Origin: Burkholderiales bacterium
Lineage (GTDB): Bacteria > Pseudomonadota > Gammaproteobacteria > Burkholderiales > Burkholderiaceae_C
Assembly (NCBI GenBank): GCA_947464185.1
Contig: CANHVY010000010.1
Location: forward strand, 1 to 64,000
Direction: 5' to 3'
DNA: 64,000 bases
In this document: positions 1 through 8,952 of the stretch, piece after piece
How the letters are laid out: every line of letters begins with the position of its first letter
How positions within the stretch are numbered: position 1 is the first letter of the stretch
Translations under genes and position numbers: made by a program
Notes under the pieces: generated by a model
What the model was told of the DNA's origin: nothing
What the model saw: the letters and a program-made list of their open reading frames with translations, nothing else
The model's database searches: none

Positions 1-1
1 C

Positions 2-952
2 GAGATCGACGACATCATCCTGGTGGGCGGCATGTCGCGCATGCCCAAGGTGCAGGACAAGGTCAAGGAGTTCTTCGGCAAGGAGCCGCGCAAGGACGTC
101 AACCCCGACGAAGCCGTGGCTGTGGGCGCGGCCATTCAGGGACAGGTGCTGGGCGGCGAGCGCAAGGACGTGCTGCTGCTGGACGTCACCCCGCTGTCAC
201 TGGGCATCGAGACCCTGGGCGGGGTGATGACCAAGATGATCAAGAAGAACACCACCATCCCGACCAAGTTCAGCCAGGTGTTCTCCACCGCCGACGACAG
301 CCAGCCGGCCGTCACCATCAAGGTCTACCAGGGCGAGCGCGAAATGGCCACGGGCAACAAGAGCCTGGGCGAGTTCAACCTGGAAGGCATCCCGCCTGCG
401 CCGCGCGGCCTGCCCCAGATCGAGGTCACGTTCGACATCGACGCCAACGGCATCCTGCACGTCAGCGCCAAGGACAAGGGCACGGGCAAGGAGAACAAGA
501 TCACCATCAAGGCGAATTCCGGTCTGAGCGAGGCCGAGATCCAGAAGATGGTCAAGGATGCGGAACTCAACGCGGCCGAAGACCAGAAGAAGCTGGAACT
601 GGTGCAGGCCCGGAATCAGGCCGACGGCATGATCCACTCGGTGAAGAAGAGCCTGTCCGAACACGGTGACAAGCTCGATTCGAGCGAGAAGGAGAAGATC
701 GAAGCCGCGATCAAGGAAGCCGAGGAGTCGCTCAAGAGCGACGACAAGGCGGTGATCGACGCCAAGACCGAGGCCTTGATGGCCTCCAGCCAGAAGCTGG
801 GAGAAAAGCTGTACGCCGACCAGGCGGCGTCCGCGTCCGCGGCGGGGGCCGCGTCTGGCGCTGATGCGTCCGGCCCCTCGCCGTCCGGGGCGTCGTCGCG
901 GCCCGCAGACGACAACGTGGTCGACGCGGAGTTCAAGGAAGTCAAGAAGTGA
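2..952 (+). CDS. dnaK: Chaperone protein DnaK (Hsp70), 3' part
   Basis: The reading frame is open at the left edge, so only the last 316 codons are present. It encodes the end of the Hsp70 ATPase domain (the [11 protein letters not shown] segment and the [11 protein letters not shown] motif), the linker [14 protein letters not shown], the substrate-binding beta-sandwich, the helical lid, and a low-complexity Ala/Ser/Gly tail ending in an acidic EFKEVKK-like terminus typical of DnaK. DnaK is the cytosolic ATP-driven chaperone that works with DnaJ and GrpE. dnaJ follows 109 bp downstream on the same strand, the usual order in proteobacteria. The promoter lies outside the window, so regulation cannot be judged here. 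Confidence 0.98.
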   Translation, partial: EIDDIILVGGMSRMPKVQDKVKEFFGKEPRKDVNPDEAVAVGAAIQGQVLGGERKDVLLLDVTPLSLGIETLGGVMTKMIKKNTTIPTKFSQVFSTADDSQPAVTIKVYQGEREMATGNKSLGEFNLEGIPPAPRGLPQIEVTFDIDANGILHVSAKDKGTGKENKITIKANSGLSEAEIQKMVKDAELNAAEDQKKLELVQARNQADGMIHSVKKSLSEHGDKLDSSEKEKIEAAIKEAEESLKSDDKAVIDAKTEALMASSQKLGEKLYADQAASASAAGAASGADASGPSPSGASSRPADDNVVDAEFKEVKK

Positions 953-958
953 CCTGAT

Positions 959-1041
959 GGCGGCCTGTTCGAGCCGCCTGTCCGAGGCGCCGCGCCGAAG
1001 TGGCAGACCCTGTCTGCTACTCGTCGCGGCGAGCGTTTTTT
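959..1041 (+). terminator. Structured dnaK-dnaJ intergenic region, possible attenuator
   Basis: Just after the dnaK stop there is a perfect 6-bp hairpin (GGCGGC 959-964 with GCCGCC 973-978). A second, nested structure follows. Its outer arms are CGCCGCG 988-994 and CGCGGCG 1025-1031, and its inner arms are GCAGA 1003-1007 and TCTGC 1013-1017. It is followed four bases later by six T (1036-1041). A stem followed by a T run looks like a partial Rho-independent terminator, which would lower dnaJ output relative to dnaK. The arms were found by eye and no folding energy was computed. Confidence 0.4.
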
Positions 1042-1061
1042 AAAGAGACCGAGATTCACCA

Positions 1062-2210
1062 ATGGCCAAGCGCGATTACTACGAGGTCCTGGGCGTTGCC
1101 AAGAACGCCACTGATGAGGACATCAAGAAGGCCTACCGCAAGCTGGCCATGAAACACCACCCTGACCGCAACCAGGGTGAAGGTGCCAAGAAGGCCGAAG
1201 AGAGCTTCAAGGAAGTTAAGGAAGCTTACGAGATGCTGTCCGATTCACAGAAACGGGCAGCTTATGACCAGTACGGTCACGCAGGTGTGGACCCAAGCAT
1301 GGGAGGCGGACGAGGTGGTGCCGGTCCCGAGGGTTTCGGCGGTTTTGCGGAAGCCTTCGGCGACATTTTTGGTGATATTTTCAGCGGCGGTGGCGGCGGG
1401 CGGCGCGGAGGGGGTGGGCAGCAGGTCTATCGTGGCAACGACCTGAACTTCGCCATGGAGATTTCGCTGGAAGAAGCGGCCCACGGCAAGGAAACGCAGA
1501 TCCGCATCCCTACGTGGGACACCTGCGACACCTGCAAGGGCAGCGGCGCCAAGCCAGGTACCAGCCCCAAGACCTGCAGCACGTGCAGCGGTAGCGGCAC
1601 AGTGCACATGCGCCAGGGCTTTTTCAGCATCCAGCAGACATGCCCACATTGCAAGGGCAGTGGCAAGATCATTCCCGAGCCCTGCGCGGCCTGCAATGGC
1701 GCGGGGAGAATCAAGCGACAGAAGACGCTGGAGGTCAAGATCCCGGCAGGCATCAATGAGGGCATGCGGATTCGTTCCGCCGGCAACGGCGAGCCCGGTA
1801 CCAACGGCGGGCCAACCGGTGATCTCTACATCGAGATCCGCATCAAGGCCCACGACATCTTTGAGCGTGACGGTGACGACCTGCACTGCACGGTACCGGT
1901 GGGGATGACCACCGCCGCGCTGGGTGGCGCCATCGAGGTGCCCACCCTGGGCAGCAAGGCCGAGATCGAACTGCCTGAAGGCACCCAGCACGGAAAGACC
2001 TTCCGCTTGCGTGGCAAGGGCATCAAAGGGCTGCGCTCCGCGTATCCTGGCGATCTGTACTGCCACATCAACGTGGAGACTCCCGTCAAGCTGACCGAGT
2101 ACCAGCGCAAACTGATGCGCGAACTGGAGGAGTCTTTCAAGGGTGCAGGCGGCAGGCACTCGCCGAACGCCAAGAGCTGGACGGACCGTGTGAGAGACCT
2201 TTTCAGGTAA
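1062..2210 (+). CDS. dnaJ: Chaperone protein DnaJ (Hsp40)
   Basis: This 382-residue protein is the co-chaperone that delivers unfolded clients to DnaK and stimulates its ATPase. It has the full type I layout. The N-terminal J domain carries HPD (in [10 protein letters not shown], about residues 33-35). A Gly/Phe-rich linker follows (about 75-125). The zinc-binding region has four CxxCxGxG-type repeats ([32 protein letters not shown]), and two C-terminal substrate-binding domains end the protein. Length is normal for the family. It lies downstream of dnaK on the same strand, and the two are probably co-transcribed. Confidence 0.98.
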   Translation: MAKRDYYEVLGVAKNATDEDIKKAYRKLAMKHHPDRNQGEGAKKAEESFKEVKEAYEMLSDSQKRAAYDQYGHAGVDPSMGGGRGGAGPEGFGGFAEAFGDIFGDIFSGGGGGRRGGGGQQVYRGNDLNFAMEISLEEAAHGKETQIRIPTWDTCDTCKGSGAKPGTSPKTCSTCSGSGTVHMRQGFFSIQQTCPHCKGSGKIIPEPCAACNGAGRIKRQKTLEVKIPAGINEGMRIRSAGNGEPGTNGGPTGDLYIEIRIKAHDIFERDGDDLHCTVPVGMTTAALGGAIEVPTLGSKAEIELPEGTQHGKTFRLRGKGIKGLRSAYPGDLYCHINVETPVKLTEYQRKLMRELEESFKGAGGRHSPNAKSWTDRVRDLFR

Positions 2211-2221
2211 CCTATCTCTCC

Positions 2222-3853
2222 ATGATGGATTCTGATCTGCACCTCGCCAGGACGCTGGTGATAGAACCAAACGCGATGTTGCGCAGCGTTACAGCCAGTC
2301 AGTTACGCAGCGGCGGTGTGGGTGACGTGGTCACCTGCGGAAAGATGCAGCAGGCCCGCGAGTTACTGGAGCGCCATACCTTCGACATCGTGATCTGCAA
2401 CCTGGAGCCCAGTGCATCCGGTGAGTTGTCGGCGCATGACTTGTTGAACGAACTGCGTCGTGTGCAGCTTCTGCCTTTCAGCACCGTGTTCCTCATGGTG
2501 ACCTCACAGGTCACCTACGCGCAGGCCATGGAAGCTGCGGAGACTGCCCTGGACGGCTTCCTGGTGCGTCCGTTCACCTCCGCCGTTCTGATCGATCGGG
2601 TACTGGAGGCGCGGCGCCGAAAGCGTGAACTGGCAAGCGTGATGACAGCCCTGGAATCGGGAAAACTGGAGGTGGCCGTACAGCGAGCCATTGAGCGGTT
2701 CCAAGAGCGGCAGCCATACTGGTTTTTTTGCGGCCGCGTGGCGGCTGAGGTGATGCTTCGCCTGCAAAGGCCACAGGACGCCCTGCTGCTGTTTGAGCGG
2801 CTGCACGAGGCCCAGCCTTCTACTTGGGCGAGAGTAGGCATGGCCCGCTGCGAATGGGCAGCAGGGCAACTTGGGAAGGCGCAGAAGGTGATCGATGCGC
2901 TGCTGCTGGACGAGCCGCAGTGCGCCGACGCCCTGGACCTTCAAGGACGAATGATGCTGGATCGATTGGACTTTGCGAGTGCGCTCGAGTCATACCGAGC
3001 GGCCTCGCTGGCCACTCCCGGGTGCCTGCTGCGGGCCCAGCATGCGGGCGCCCTGGCCTTCTACCTGGGTGAGTCCGACGAGGCTGGGCAGTTCCTGGAA
3101 CGCGCACGCAGCATGGGGGCGGGCACCCGGCTGTTCGACGCCTTGAGCCTTTTCCTTCTCGCCCTCATCCACCACGACTCCAAGGACCTGGGCTCCCTAG
3201 ACGGCTGCGTCAAGGAATTGGTGTATTTTTCAACCCGGTTTCCAGAGTCGCCCCGGCTGGCCCGCATCGCGAGTGCGGCGCGCGCCTTGTGGCTCTCTCG
3301 CACAGACAAGGACGCCGAGGCGGCCGCTGCCGCACACCAACTCGCCCGCGCATCTGAGGCGGACGGGTTCGACCTTGAGGCTGCCCAGGTGGTGGTGTCA
3401 CTTTGGGTGCGGGTGTCGCAGGCAAACGCGGATGCCTGTGCGGCATCCGCCTTCGCCAAAACCGTGGCCCTGCGATTCTGCAGTTCGCGTACGGTGACCG
3501 AGTTCCTCGTCATCGCCAGCCTCAAGCAGACGCCGTTCATTGAAACCTTCCGGCAGGGGCTGGTTGAGATTAACGCCACGGTGGAGCAGGCCGTACAGTC
3601 CGCTTCGCGGGGTGCAGCCGCAAAGGCCATAGTGGACCTGCTGGCGAAGTCGGAACAGTACCGCAACAGCCGCTTCGTCGACATAGCCTCGATGCTTATC
3701 AAACGCTACTCGCCTGAACTGGGGCCCACCACATCGGGTGCGCTTGCGAAGAAAGTCTCTGAGTTGCTTCGTCGCTTCGGCTCAGGAGAGGCCCAGATCG
3801 CTGGCCTGCAACGAGCCACCCGCTCGCTGGGAGCCCTTGCGCTGACAGCCTGA
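2222..3853 (+). CDS. Receiver-domain/TPR protein with degenerate phosphoacceptor
   Basis: This 543-residue soluble protein has an N-terminal CheY-like receiver domain (about residues 10-130) and a long helical C-terminal part made of TPR-like repeats. There is no DNA-binding or enzymatic output domain. The receiver is degenerate. The expected phosphoacceptor Asp of strand 3 is Asn60 (in IVICN), the conserved Lys of the LxKPF motif is Arg116 (LVRPF), and the acidic pair reads Glu15-Pro16. It is therefore probably not phosphorylated and may act as a protein-interaction module. It starts 11 bp after dnaJ, so it is probably in that transcription unit. The next gene is a paralogue of the same architecture. 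Target and pathway are unknown. Confidence 0.85.
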   Translation: MMDSDLHLARTLVIEPNAMLRSVTASQLRSGGVGDVVTCGKMQQARELLERHTFDIVICNLEPSASGELSAHDLLNELRRVQLLPFSTVFLMVTSQVTYAQAMEAAETALDGFLVRPFTSAVLIDRVLEARRRKRELASVMTALESGKLEVAVQRAIERFQERQPYWFFCGRVAAEVMLRLQRPQDALLLFERLHEAQPSTWARVGMARCEWAAGQLGKAQKVIDALLLDEPQCADALDLQGRMMLDRLDFASALESYRAASLATPGCLLRAQHAGALAFYLGESDEAGQFLERARSMGAGTRLFDALSLFLLALIHHDSKDLGSLDGCVKELVYFSTRFPESPRLARIASAARALWLSRTDKDAEAAAAAHQLARASEADGFDLEAAQVVVSLWVRVSQANADACAASAFAKTVALRFCSSRTVTEFLVIASLKQTPFIETFRQGLVEINATVEQAVQSASRGAAAKAIVDLLAKSEQYRNSRFVDIASMLIKRYSPELGPTTSGALAKKVSELLRRFGSGEAQIAGLQRATRSLGALALTA

Positions 3854-4102
3854 TTCAGTTCTTCGTTTCTACTGAAACAGTGGAAAGCCCATCTCTTGGC
3901 GACAAACGTGGGCCTCACCATGAGGATTAGTTGGGGTTTGGCCTGAATAGTCGGCTCGAAAAGGGACGATGTAGGCTGCGAAACTTCCAGTGACGCGTTA
4001 TCCTCTTCGGCCAAAAAACACATTTCCACGTGCATCCAGCAATTCCATGAACTGCACTTGGGTGCGGCTAGCACCTGACTGCGGAAGGTCCGACTGAACG
4101 AT
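3854..4102. other. 249-bp gap between the two receiver-TPR genes
   Basis: This is the longest non-coding stretch in the window and looks less GC-rich than its surroundings. It contains a small hairpin (GTTTC 3865-3869 with GAAAC 3874-3878) just after the upstream stop, and a purine-rich GGAAGG-type element about 20 bp before the next start. I see no convincing -35/-10 pair, no open frame with coding character and no RNA gene. It probably holds the promoter of the second gene. Confidence 0.5.
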
Positions 4103-5752
4103 ATGTTTGACGGTTTTGAAGGCAATCTGAAGCTGGACGATGAGGTCGAGAGCGACAGCGCTCTCGTGATCGACAGCAATTCGGCCTCTCGCAGCATCAC
4201 GACGCAAAACCTGCGCACTTTCGGCTTCGGCACCGTCAGGCAGGTGTCACGCCTGATCGAAGGCCGCAACATGCTGGAAAGTCAGCGGTTCAACCTGGTG
4301 GTATGCGACTACAACTTCGACGCTGAAGCGGCCTCGGGCTTGCAGCTTCTGGAGGAGTTGCGGCGCGAGAACATGCTGCCCTACTCCACGGTGTTCGTCA
4401 TGATTGCCAGCGAGGCCACCTATGCGCAGGTGGCCGAGGCTGCGGAATCCGCGTTGGACGGATACCTCATCAAGCCGTTTTCGGCCAACTCCCTGGGCGA
4501 GCGCATCAAGGAGGCCAGGCAGCGAAAGCGCGTCCTGAGCCCAATCTTCGAAGCCCTGGAGCAGCGCGAGTACGACCTCGCAGCGCAGCTTTGCGTCGAG
4601 CGTTTTGAATCACGGGGTATGTACTGGCTGTACGCCGCGCGCATCGGGGCTGAACTGCTGCTGCGGCAGAAGCGCAATGAGGAAGCCGCTGCACTGTTCA
4701 AGGCAGTGGTGGAAGCCAAGACAGTACCCTGGGCCCGCCTCGGCGTAGCGCGTGCTCATTTCGCAGACGGCGAGATCGCCAAGGCCCGTCGTGCGGTGGA
4801 AGACCTGCTGGAGGAAGACCCGCAGAACGCCGACGCCCACGATGTCATGGGCCGTGTGAGGATGGAAATGGGCCAGGTGGATGAGGCCCGCAAGTCCTAC
4901 GAGGCAGCCACAAATCTGACTCCTGAGTGCATCTTGCGCCTGCAGCACACGGGCACGCTGAGTTTCTATAGCTGCGAGTACGACAAGGCATCTGAGCTGC
5001 TGCAGCAGGCCTGGAACATCGGCAAACGCTCACGGCTGTTCGATGTGCTGTCGATGCTTCTGATCGCCTTCGTCCGATACGAAAAGAAACAGACGGGGGC
5101 CTTGCAGATTGCTTTGGAGAACATCAGCCGGTTTGCTGAGATGCATCCTCAATCCTATCGCCTGCAGCACTTCAAGGGTATCGCCGAGGTGCTGGTCACG
5201 GCTGCGCAAGGCCACACCAAGCTGGCCTTCAAGATGATCCGCGAGGTGCATGCGGACGTCCTGAAGCCGGCCTTCGATCTTGAAGCCGCGATGAATGTCA
5301 TGTCCCTGATGGCGCGACTTCTCAACGTCGGCTTTCCCCAGGATGAGTTCGAGACCGTAGGCCGTAAGATTGCCCGTCGGTTTGCGGTGTCCCGTGCGGC
5401 CAATCACGTGATGCTAGGCGCCGCCCTGAACCGGTCAGATGTAGGGTTGTGGTTGAACGAGGCGCTCAACGACACGACACGTGCAGCAGAGAATGCCGTA
5501 GACCTGACACTCAAGGAAGACTACAAGGGTGCCGTGGAGTCACTTCTGAGCTACGGCGAACAGACCTGCAATGCCCGCGTCATTGAGCTCGCTGGCAGCC
5601 TGCTCAAGCGACATAGAAGCAAGATTGAAGGCGTCAAGGCGATGATCGACACACAGGGGGTGCTGTCTCGCCGCTATTGCGTACCGTCCACGCACATCGC
5701 CGGGATCAGGCGCAGCGCGCGCTCTTCAGGTGGAGTGGTGATCAAGGCATGA
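4103..5752 (+). CDS. Receiver-domain/TPR protein, paralogue of the preceding gene
   Basis: This 549-residue protein has the same receiver-plus-TPR architecture as its upstream neighbour and aligns with it along its whole length, so the two are a tandem duplication. Here the receiver keeps a candidate phosphoacceptor Asp69 (LVVCDYNF) and the Lys124 of LIKPF. Only one acidic residue remains at the metal site (Asp24-Ser25), and the usual Thr/Ser switch position is Ala102. It could thus be the phosphorylatable partner of the pair. It is separated from the first copy by 249 bp and may have its own promoter. The output is unknown; TPR arrays usually bind other proteins. Confidence 0.85.
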   Translation: MFDGFEGNLKLDDEVESDSALVIDSNSASRSITTQNLRTFGFGTVRQVSRLIEGRNMLESQRFNLVVCDYNFDAEAASGLQLLEELRRENMLPYSTVFVMIASEATYAQVAEAAESALDGYLIKPFSANSLGERIKEARQRKRVLSPIFEALEQREYDLAAQLCVERFESRGMYWLYAARIGAELLLRQKRNEEAAALFKAVVEAKTVPWARLGVARAHFADGEIAKARRAVEDLLEEDPQNADAHDVMGRVRMEMGQVDEARKSYEAATNLTPECILRLQHTGTLSFYSCEYDKASELLQQAWNIGKRSRLFDVLSMLLIAFVRYEKKQTGALQIALENISRFAEMHPQSYRLQHFKGIAEVLVTAAQGHTKLAFKMIREVHADVLKPAFDLEAAMNVMSLMARLLNVGFPQDEFETVGRKIARRFAVSRAANHVMLGAALNRSDVGLWLNEALNDTTRAAENAVDLTLKEDYKGAVESLLSYGEQTCNARVIELAGSLLKRHRSKIEGVKAMIDTQGVLSRRYCVPSTHIAGIRRSARSSGGVVIKA

Positions 5753-5803
5753 GACGCAGGCCTCCGTCAACGGCCTGGGCCTTGGGGGAGAAACTGCCTG
5801 AAT

Positions 5804-7213
5804 TCAGTCAGCGTCCATGGCCAAATTGTCAAACCTGGTCAAGGGCTTCAAGAAGGTGAGTTTGACGGTCCCAACAGGGCCGTTGCGCTGCTTGGCCAGG
5901 ACGATCTCGGCCACCCCGGGTTCCTTGGAATCCTTGTTGTAGTAGTCGTCCCGGTAGATGAACATGATGACGTCGGCGTCCTGCTCGATGGCGCCGGACT
6001 CTCTCAGGTCACTCATCATGGGCCGCTTGTCCGGCCGCGTCTCGACGCTGCGGTTGAGCTGGGACAGGGCGATGACGGGGCATTGCAGTTCCTTGGCCAG
6101 CCCCTTCATGCCCCGCGAGATCTCGCCCAGCACCGTGGCACGGTTCTCGTCGCTGCTGTTGCTGCTGCCGCTCATCAACTGCAGGTAGTCGATCACGATC
6201 AGGCCCAGCGTGCCACCGTACTGGCGCGCCAGGCGGCGTGCGCGGGCGCGCAGTTCGGCCGGGTTCAGCCCCGGTGATTCGTCGATGAACATCGGCGCTT
6301 CGCTGAGCTTGCTGGCGGCCTCGGGCAGTCGTTCCCACTCGTCGTCACGCAGGCGACCCGTCCGAAGATGCTGCTGGTCGATACGCCCGAGTGAACCCAC
6401 CACCCGCAAGGCCAACTGCGAGGCTCCCATCTCCATGGAGAACACCGCCACCGGCAGCCCCTCTTGCACCGCCACATGCTCGGCGATGTTCAGCGCAAAG
6501 GCGGTCTTGCCCATGGAGGGGCGGGCCGCCAGCACGATCAGGTCGCCCTTCTGCAGCCCGGCGGTCATGCGGTCCAGGTCGTAGAAGCCGGTGCGGATGC
6601 CCGTGACGTCCTCGCTGCCGTTGGCCTCCAGTTCCTGCACCCGGTCGATCAGGGCCTGCACCAGCTTGTCCATGGGCTGGAAGCCGACGCCGCCGCGTGA
6701 GCCCTCCTCACCAATGCGGAAAATGCGAGATTCCGCCTCGTCCAAGATCTGGGACACAGGCTGACCCTGCGGATTGAAAGCCGTGGTGGCGATCTCGTCG
6801 CTGGCCGCAATCAGCTTTCGCAAGACCGAACGCTCGCGGATGATCTCGGCATAACGGCGCACGTTCGAAGCGCTGGGAACGCTCTGTGCCAGGGCATTCA
6901 AGTAAGCAAGTCCGCCGCAGTCCTCGGCCTTGCCCAAGCTTTGAAGCGCCTCGAACACAGTGATGACGTCAGCCGGCTTGCTGGAGGCGATCAGGCTGCC
7001 GATTGCAGCATAGATGTGGCGGTGCTCGTGGCGGTAGAAGTCACTGTCGGTCAGCAGGTCCGAGCACTTGTCCCAGGCCAAGTTCTCCAGCAGCAAGCCA
7101 CCCAGCACGCTCTGCTCGGCTTCGGTGGAGTGCGGAGGAACGCGCAGGCGAGCAACTTCTTCGTCGCGTGCTGCACCACCGGCAAGAGGTCTTGATTCGA
7201 AGACGGAAGACAT
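5804..7213 (-). CDS. dnaB: Replicative DNA helicase DnaB
   Basis: This hexameric 5'-3' helicase unwinds the chromosome at the fork and recruits primase. With the ATG at 7213 it is 469 residues; an in-frame TTG at 7255 would add 14 residues that do not look like DnaB. The N-terminal domain begins with LRVPPHSTEAEQSVLGGLLLE. The RecA-like ATPase domain shows Walker A AARPSMGKTAFALN, Walker B VIDYLQLM and the C-terminal FLKPLTRFDNLA segment. No Shine-Dalgarno precedes the ATG. A TATCAT hexamer ends six bases upstream (7220-7225 on the complement), suggesting a leaderless message. The gene is convergent with the receiver-TPR gene. Confidence 0.97.
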   Translation of the reverse strand: MSSVFESRPLAGGAARDEEVARLRVPPHSTEAEQSVLGGLLLENLAWDKCSDLLTDSDFYRHEHRHIYAAIGSLIASSKPADVITVFEALQSLGKAEDCGGLAYLNALAQSVPSASNVRRYAEIIRERSVLRKLIAASDEIATTAFNPQGQPVSQILDEAESRIFRIGEEGSRGGVGFQPMDKLVQALIDRVQELEANGSEDVTGIRTGFYDLDRMTAGLQKGDLIVLAARPSMGKTAFALNIAEHVAVQEGLPVAVFSMEMGASQLALRVVGSLGRIDQQHLRTGRLRDDEWERLPEAASKLSEAPMFIDESPGLNPAELRARARRLARQYGGTLGLIVIDYLQLMSGSSNSSDENRATVLGEISRGMKGLAKELQCPVIALSQLNRSVETRPDKRPMMSDLRESGAIEQDADVIMFIYRDDYYNKDSKEPGVAEIVLAKQRNGPVGTVKLTFLKPLTRFDNLAMDAD

Positions 7214-7303
7214 CGGCCGATGATAAGAGTGCAGCGAAGGAGGGCCTGTGTACAACGTTGTGGAAATTCGGTTGACCAGTCGCTTGCTGTGTCGGATCGA
7301 ATG

Positions 7304-7331
7304 AAAAAAAGGGCGCCCCAGGGGCGCCCTT
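7304..7331 (-). terminator. Rho-independent terminator of the livJ-like gene
   Basis: A perfect inverted repeat (AAGGGCGCCCC at 7309-7319 with its complement at 7321-7331) is followed, in minus-strand sense, by a run of seven T (the A run 7304-7310 on the plus strand). It lies 27 bp past the stop of the substrate-binding protein gene and upstream of dnaB, so it should separate the two units. Confidence 0.88.
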
Positions 7332-7357
7332 GTGGCTGGCTGCTTGAAGCAAGCAGG

Positions 7358-8500
7358 TCAGCGCACCACTGCGATCTGATCGCGCTTGCCACCCTTGTAG
7401 GTGTAGAGCGTCAAGGCGCCGTTCTTGATGTCGCCCTTGCTGTCAAAGCCGATCGTGCCAGTGACACCCTTGTAGCCTTCAGTCTTGGCCAGCACCGGCA
7501 GGTACTTGGCTGGGTCCGCAGAGCCAGCCTTGACCATCGCCGCCACCATCACGTTGACGGCGTCGTACACGTAGGGGGAGTACACTTGCACGTCGGTGTT
7601 GAACTTCTTCTTGAAGGCGGCGTAGAAGTCATCCATGGACTTCTTAGCAGCTCCCTCGACACCACCGGCCTCGGCGCACACCACCTGGCCATCGGCCATG
7701 GTGCCGGCGGCCAGCTTGGGCAACTCGCCCGAGCAGATGCCGTCACCACCGACGAACTTGGCCTCGATGCCCAACTGCTTCATCTGGCGCAGCATCGGGC
7801 CCGCGACAGCGTCCATGCCACCAAAGAAGACCACGTCAGGCTTCTTTGCCTTCAGGCTGGTCAAGATGGCGGTGAAGTCGGTGGCCTTGTCGTTGGTGAA
7901 CTCGCGTGCGACGGTCTTGCCGCCCGCAGCCTTCACGCCCTTCTCGAACTCGTCGGCCACGCCCTGACCGTAAGCGGTACGGTCATCGATGACGGCAATG
8001 CTCTTGCCCTTGAGCTGCTGGACGGCGTACTTGCCCAGAGTGCCGCCCAGATGCACGTCGTCAGCCACCACGCGGAAGGTGGTCTTGTAGCCGTTGCGGG
8101 TGAACTTGGGGTTAGTGGCGGAGGGTGAAATCTGCGGAATGCCAGCGTCGCTGTAGATCTTGGAGGCGGGGATGGAGGTTCCCGAGTTCAGGTGACCGAT
8201 CACACCGTTGACCTTGGCATCCACCAATTTCTGTGCTGCCGCAGTGCCCTGCTTCGGATCAGCTGCATCGTCCTCTGCCAGCAGTTCGAACTTGGCTTTC
8301 TTGCCGCCAATGGTCACGCCCTTGGCGTTGAGTTCGTCGATGGCCATGCGCGCGCCCATCTCATTGTCCTTGCCCAGGTGGGCGATGCCGCCACTGGTGG
8401 GGGCCACATGGCCGATCTTGACTACGAGGTCCTGCGCGAATGCTGAACCGGCCACCAGCATGGCCACGGCCCCGCCGAGAAGGGTGTACTTGATCTGCAT
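7358..8500 (-). CDS. livJ: Branched-chain amino acid ABC transporter substrate-binding protein
   Basis: This is a periplasmic type I solute-binding protein of the LivJ/LivK family. The ATG at 8500 gives 380 residues starting MQIKYTLLGGAVAML, with a cleavable signal peptide ending AFA-QDL. An AGGAG element lies 8 bp upstream; the in-frame start at 8527 lacks this and is less likely. The mature protein shows the family's start (VVKIGHVAPTSGGIAHLGKDNE), the central SPSATNP motif and the DRTAYGQG segment. No liv permease or ATPase genes are adjacent, so it must serve a transporter encoded elsewhere. The ligand is inferred only from the family. A strong terminator follows. Confidence 0.9.
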   Translation of the reverse strand: MQIKYTLLGGAVAMLVAGSAFAQDLVVKIGHVAPTSGGIAHLGKDNEMGARMAIDELNAKGVTIGGKKAKFELLAEDDAADPKQGTAAAQKLVDAKVNGVIGHLNSGTSIPASKIYSDAGIPQISPSATNPKFTRNGYKTTFRVVADDVHLGGTLGKYAVQQLKGKSIAVIDDRTAYGQGVADEFEKGVKAAGGKTVAREFTNDKATDFTAILTSLKAKKPDVVFFGGMDAVAGPMLRQMKQLGIEAKFVGGDGICSGELPKLAAGTMADGQVVCAEAGGVEGAAKKSMDDFYAAFKKKFNTDVQVYSPYVYDAVNVMVAAMVKAGSADPAKYLPVLAKTEGYKGVTGTIGFDSKGDIKNGALTLYTYKGGKRDQIAVVR

Positions 8501-8571
8501 GAAAAGACTCCTGATGAGGTTGGACATCTGAGAGATATTGCTCAGCGGTCACGACGTTAGCGCGAAGATTG

Positions 8572-8952
8572 TCACATATCCTTCAGGGAATCCGTCGGTC
8601 GCGGGCGTGGATGCACGTGACCGAGGGTTTCAGGAACCTCAGCGGCTTTGCGAGCCAGTTCCTGTTCGAGGATCTCCCGCAGCCTGCGGGCCAAGGCTTC
8701 GATCAAAGGCCCGCGGCAGCGCTCCACGGCGTCTTGCACAGCGTCTTGAACCGCCGGCGCCAGCATGTCGCGCAACTGGCTGCTCACCAAGGCGTTGACC
8801 TGAGGCGCCATCCGGTCCATGACCTCATCGACCCACCGCTGCGTGCGTTCATCCGCTGCGGGGCTCGGCAAGGCTGTCGGGGCCTGTGCGACGTCGGCCA
8901 CTTCGGTCAGGGTCGGCACCTTGGCCAGAAAGTCCTGGCGCGTCGGGGTCAC
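8572..8952 (-). CDS. Hypothetical protein coupled to holC
   Basis: This is a small 126-residue protein of unknown function. Its GTG start overlaps the TGA stop of holC by four bases (GTGA), so it is probably translationally coupled. The sequence is largely helical, with charged amphipathic stretches (for example DAVQDAVERCRGPLIEAL) and no signal peptide, membrane segment or known motif. Short uncharacterised proteins at this place behind holC are, from memory, common in Burkholderiales. Coupling to a clamp-loader subunit could hint at a replication role, but nothing in the sequence shows that. Confidence 0.65.
   Translation of the reverse strand: MTPTRQDFLAKVPTLTEVADVAQAPTALPSPAADERTQRWVDEVMDRMAPQVNALVSSQLRDMLAPAVQDAVQDAVERCRGPLIEALARRLREILEQELARKAAEVPETLGHVHPRPRPTDSLKDM

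Noticed and set aside
5757-5777. Hairpin (CAGGCC/GGCCTG) between the convergent receiver-TPR gene and dnaB as a terminator
   Set aside because: Stem is only 6 bp and no T run follows on either strand.
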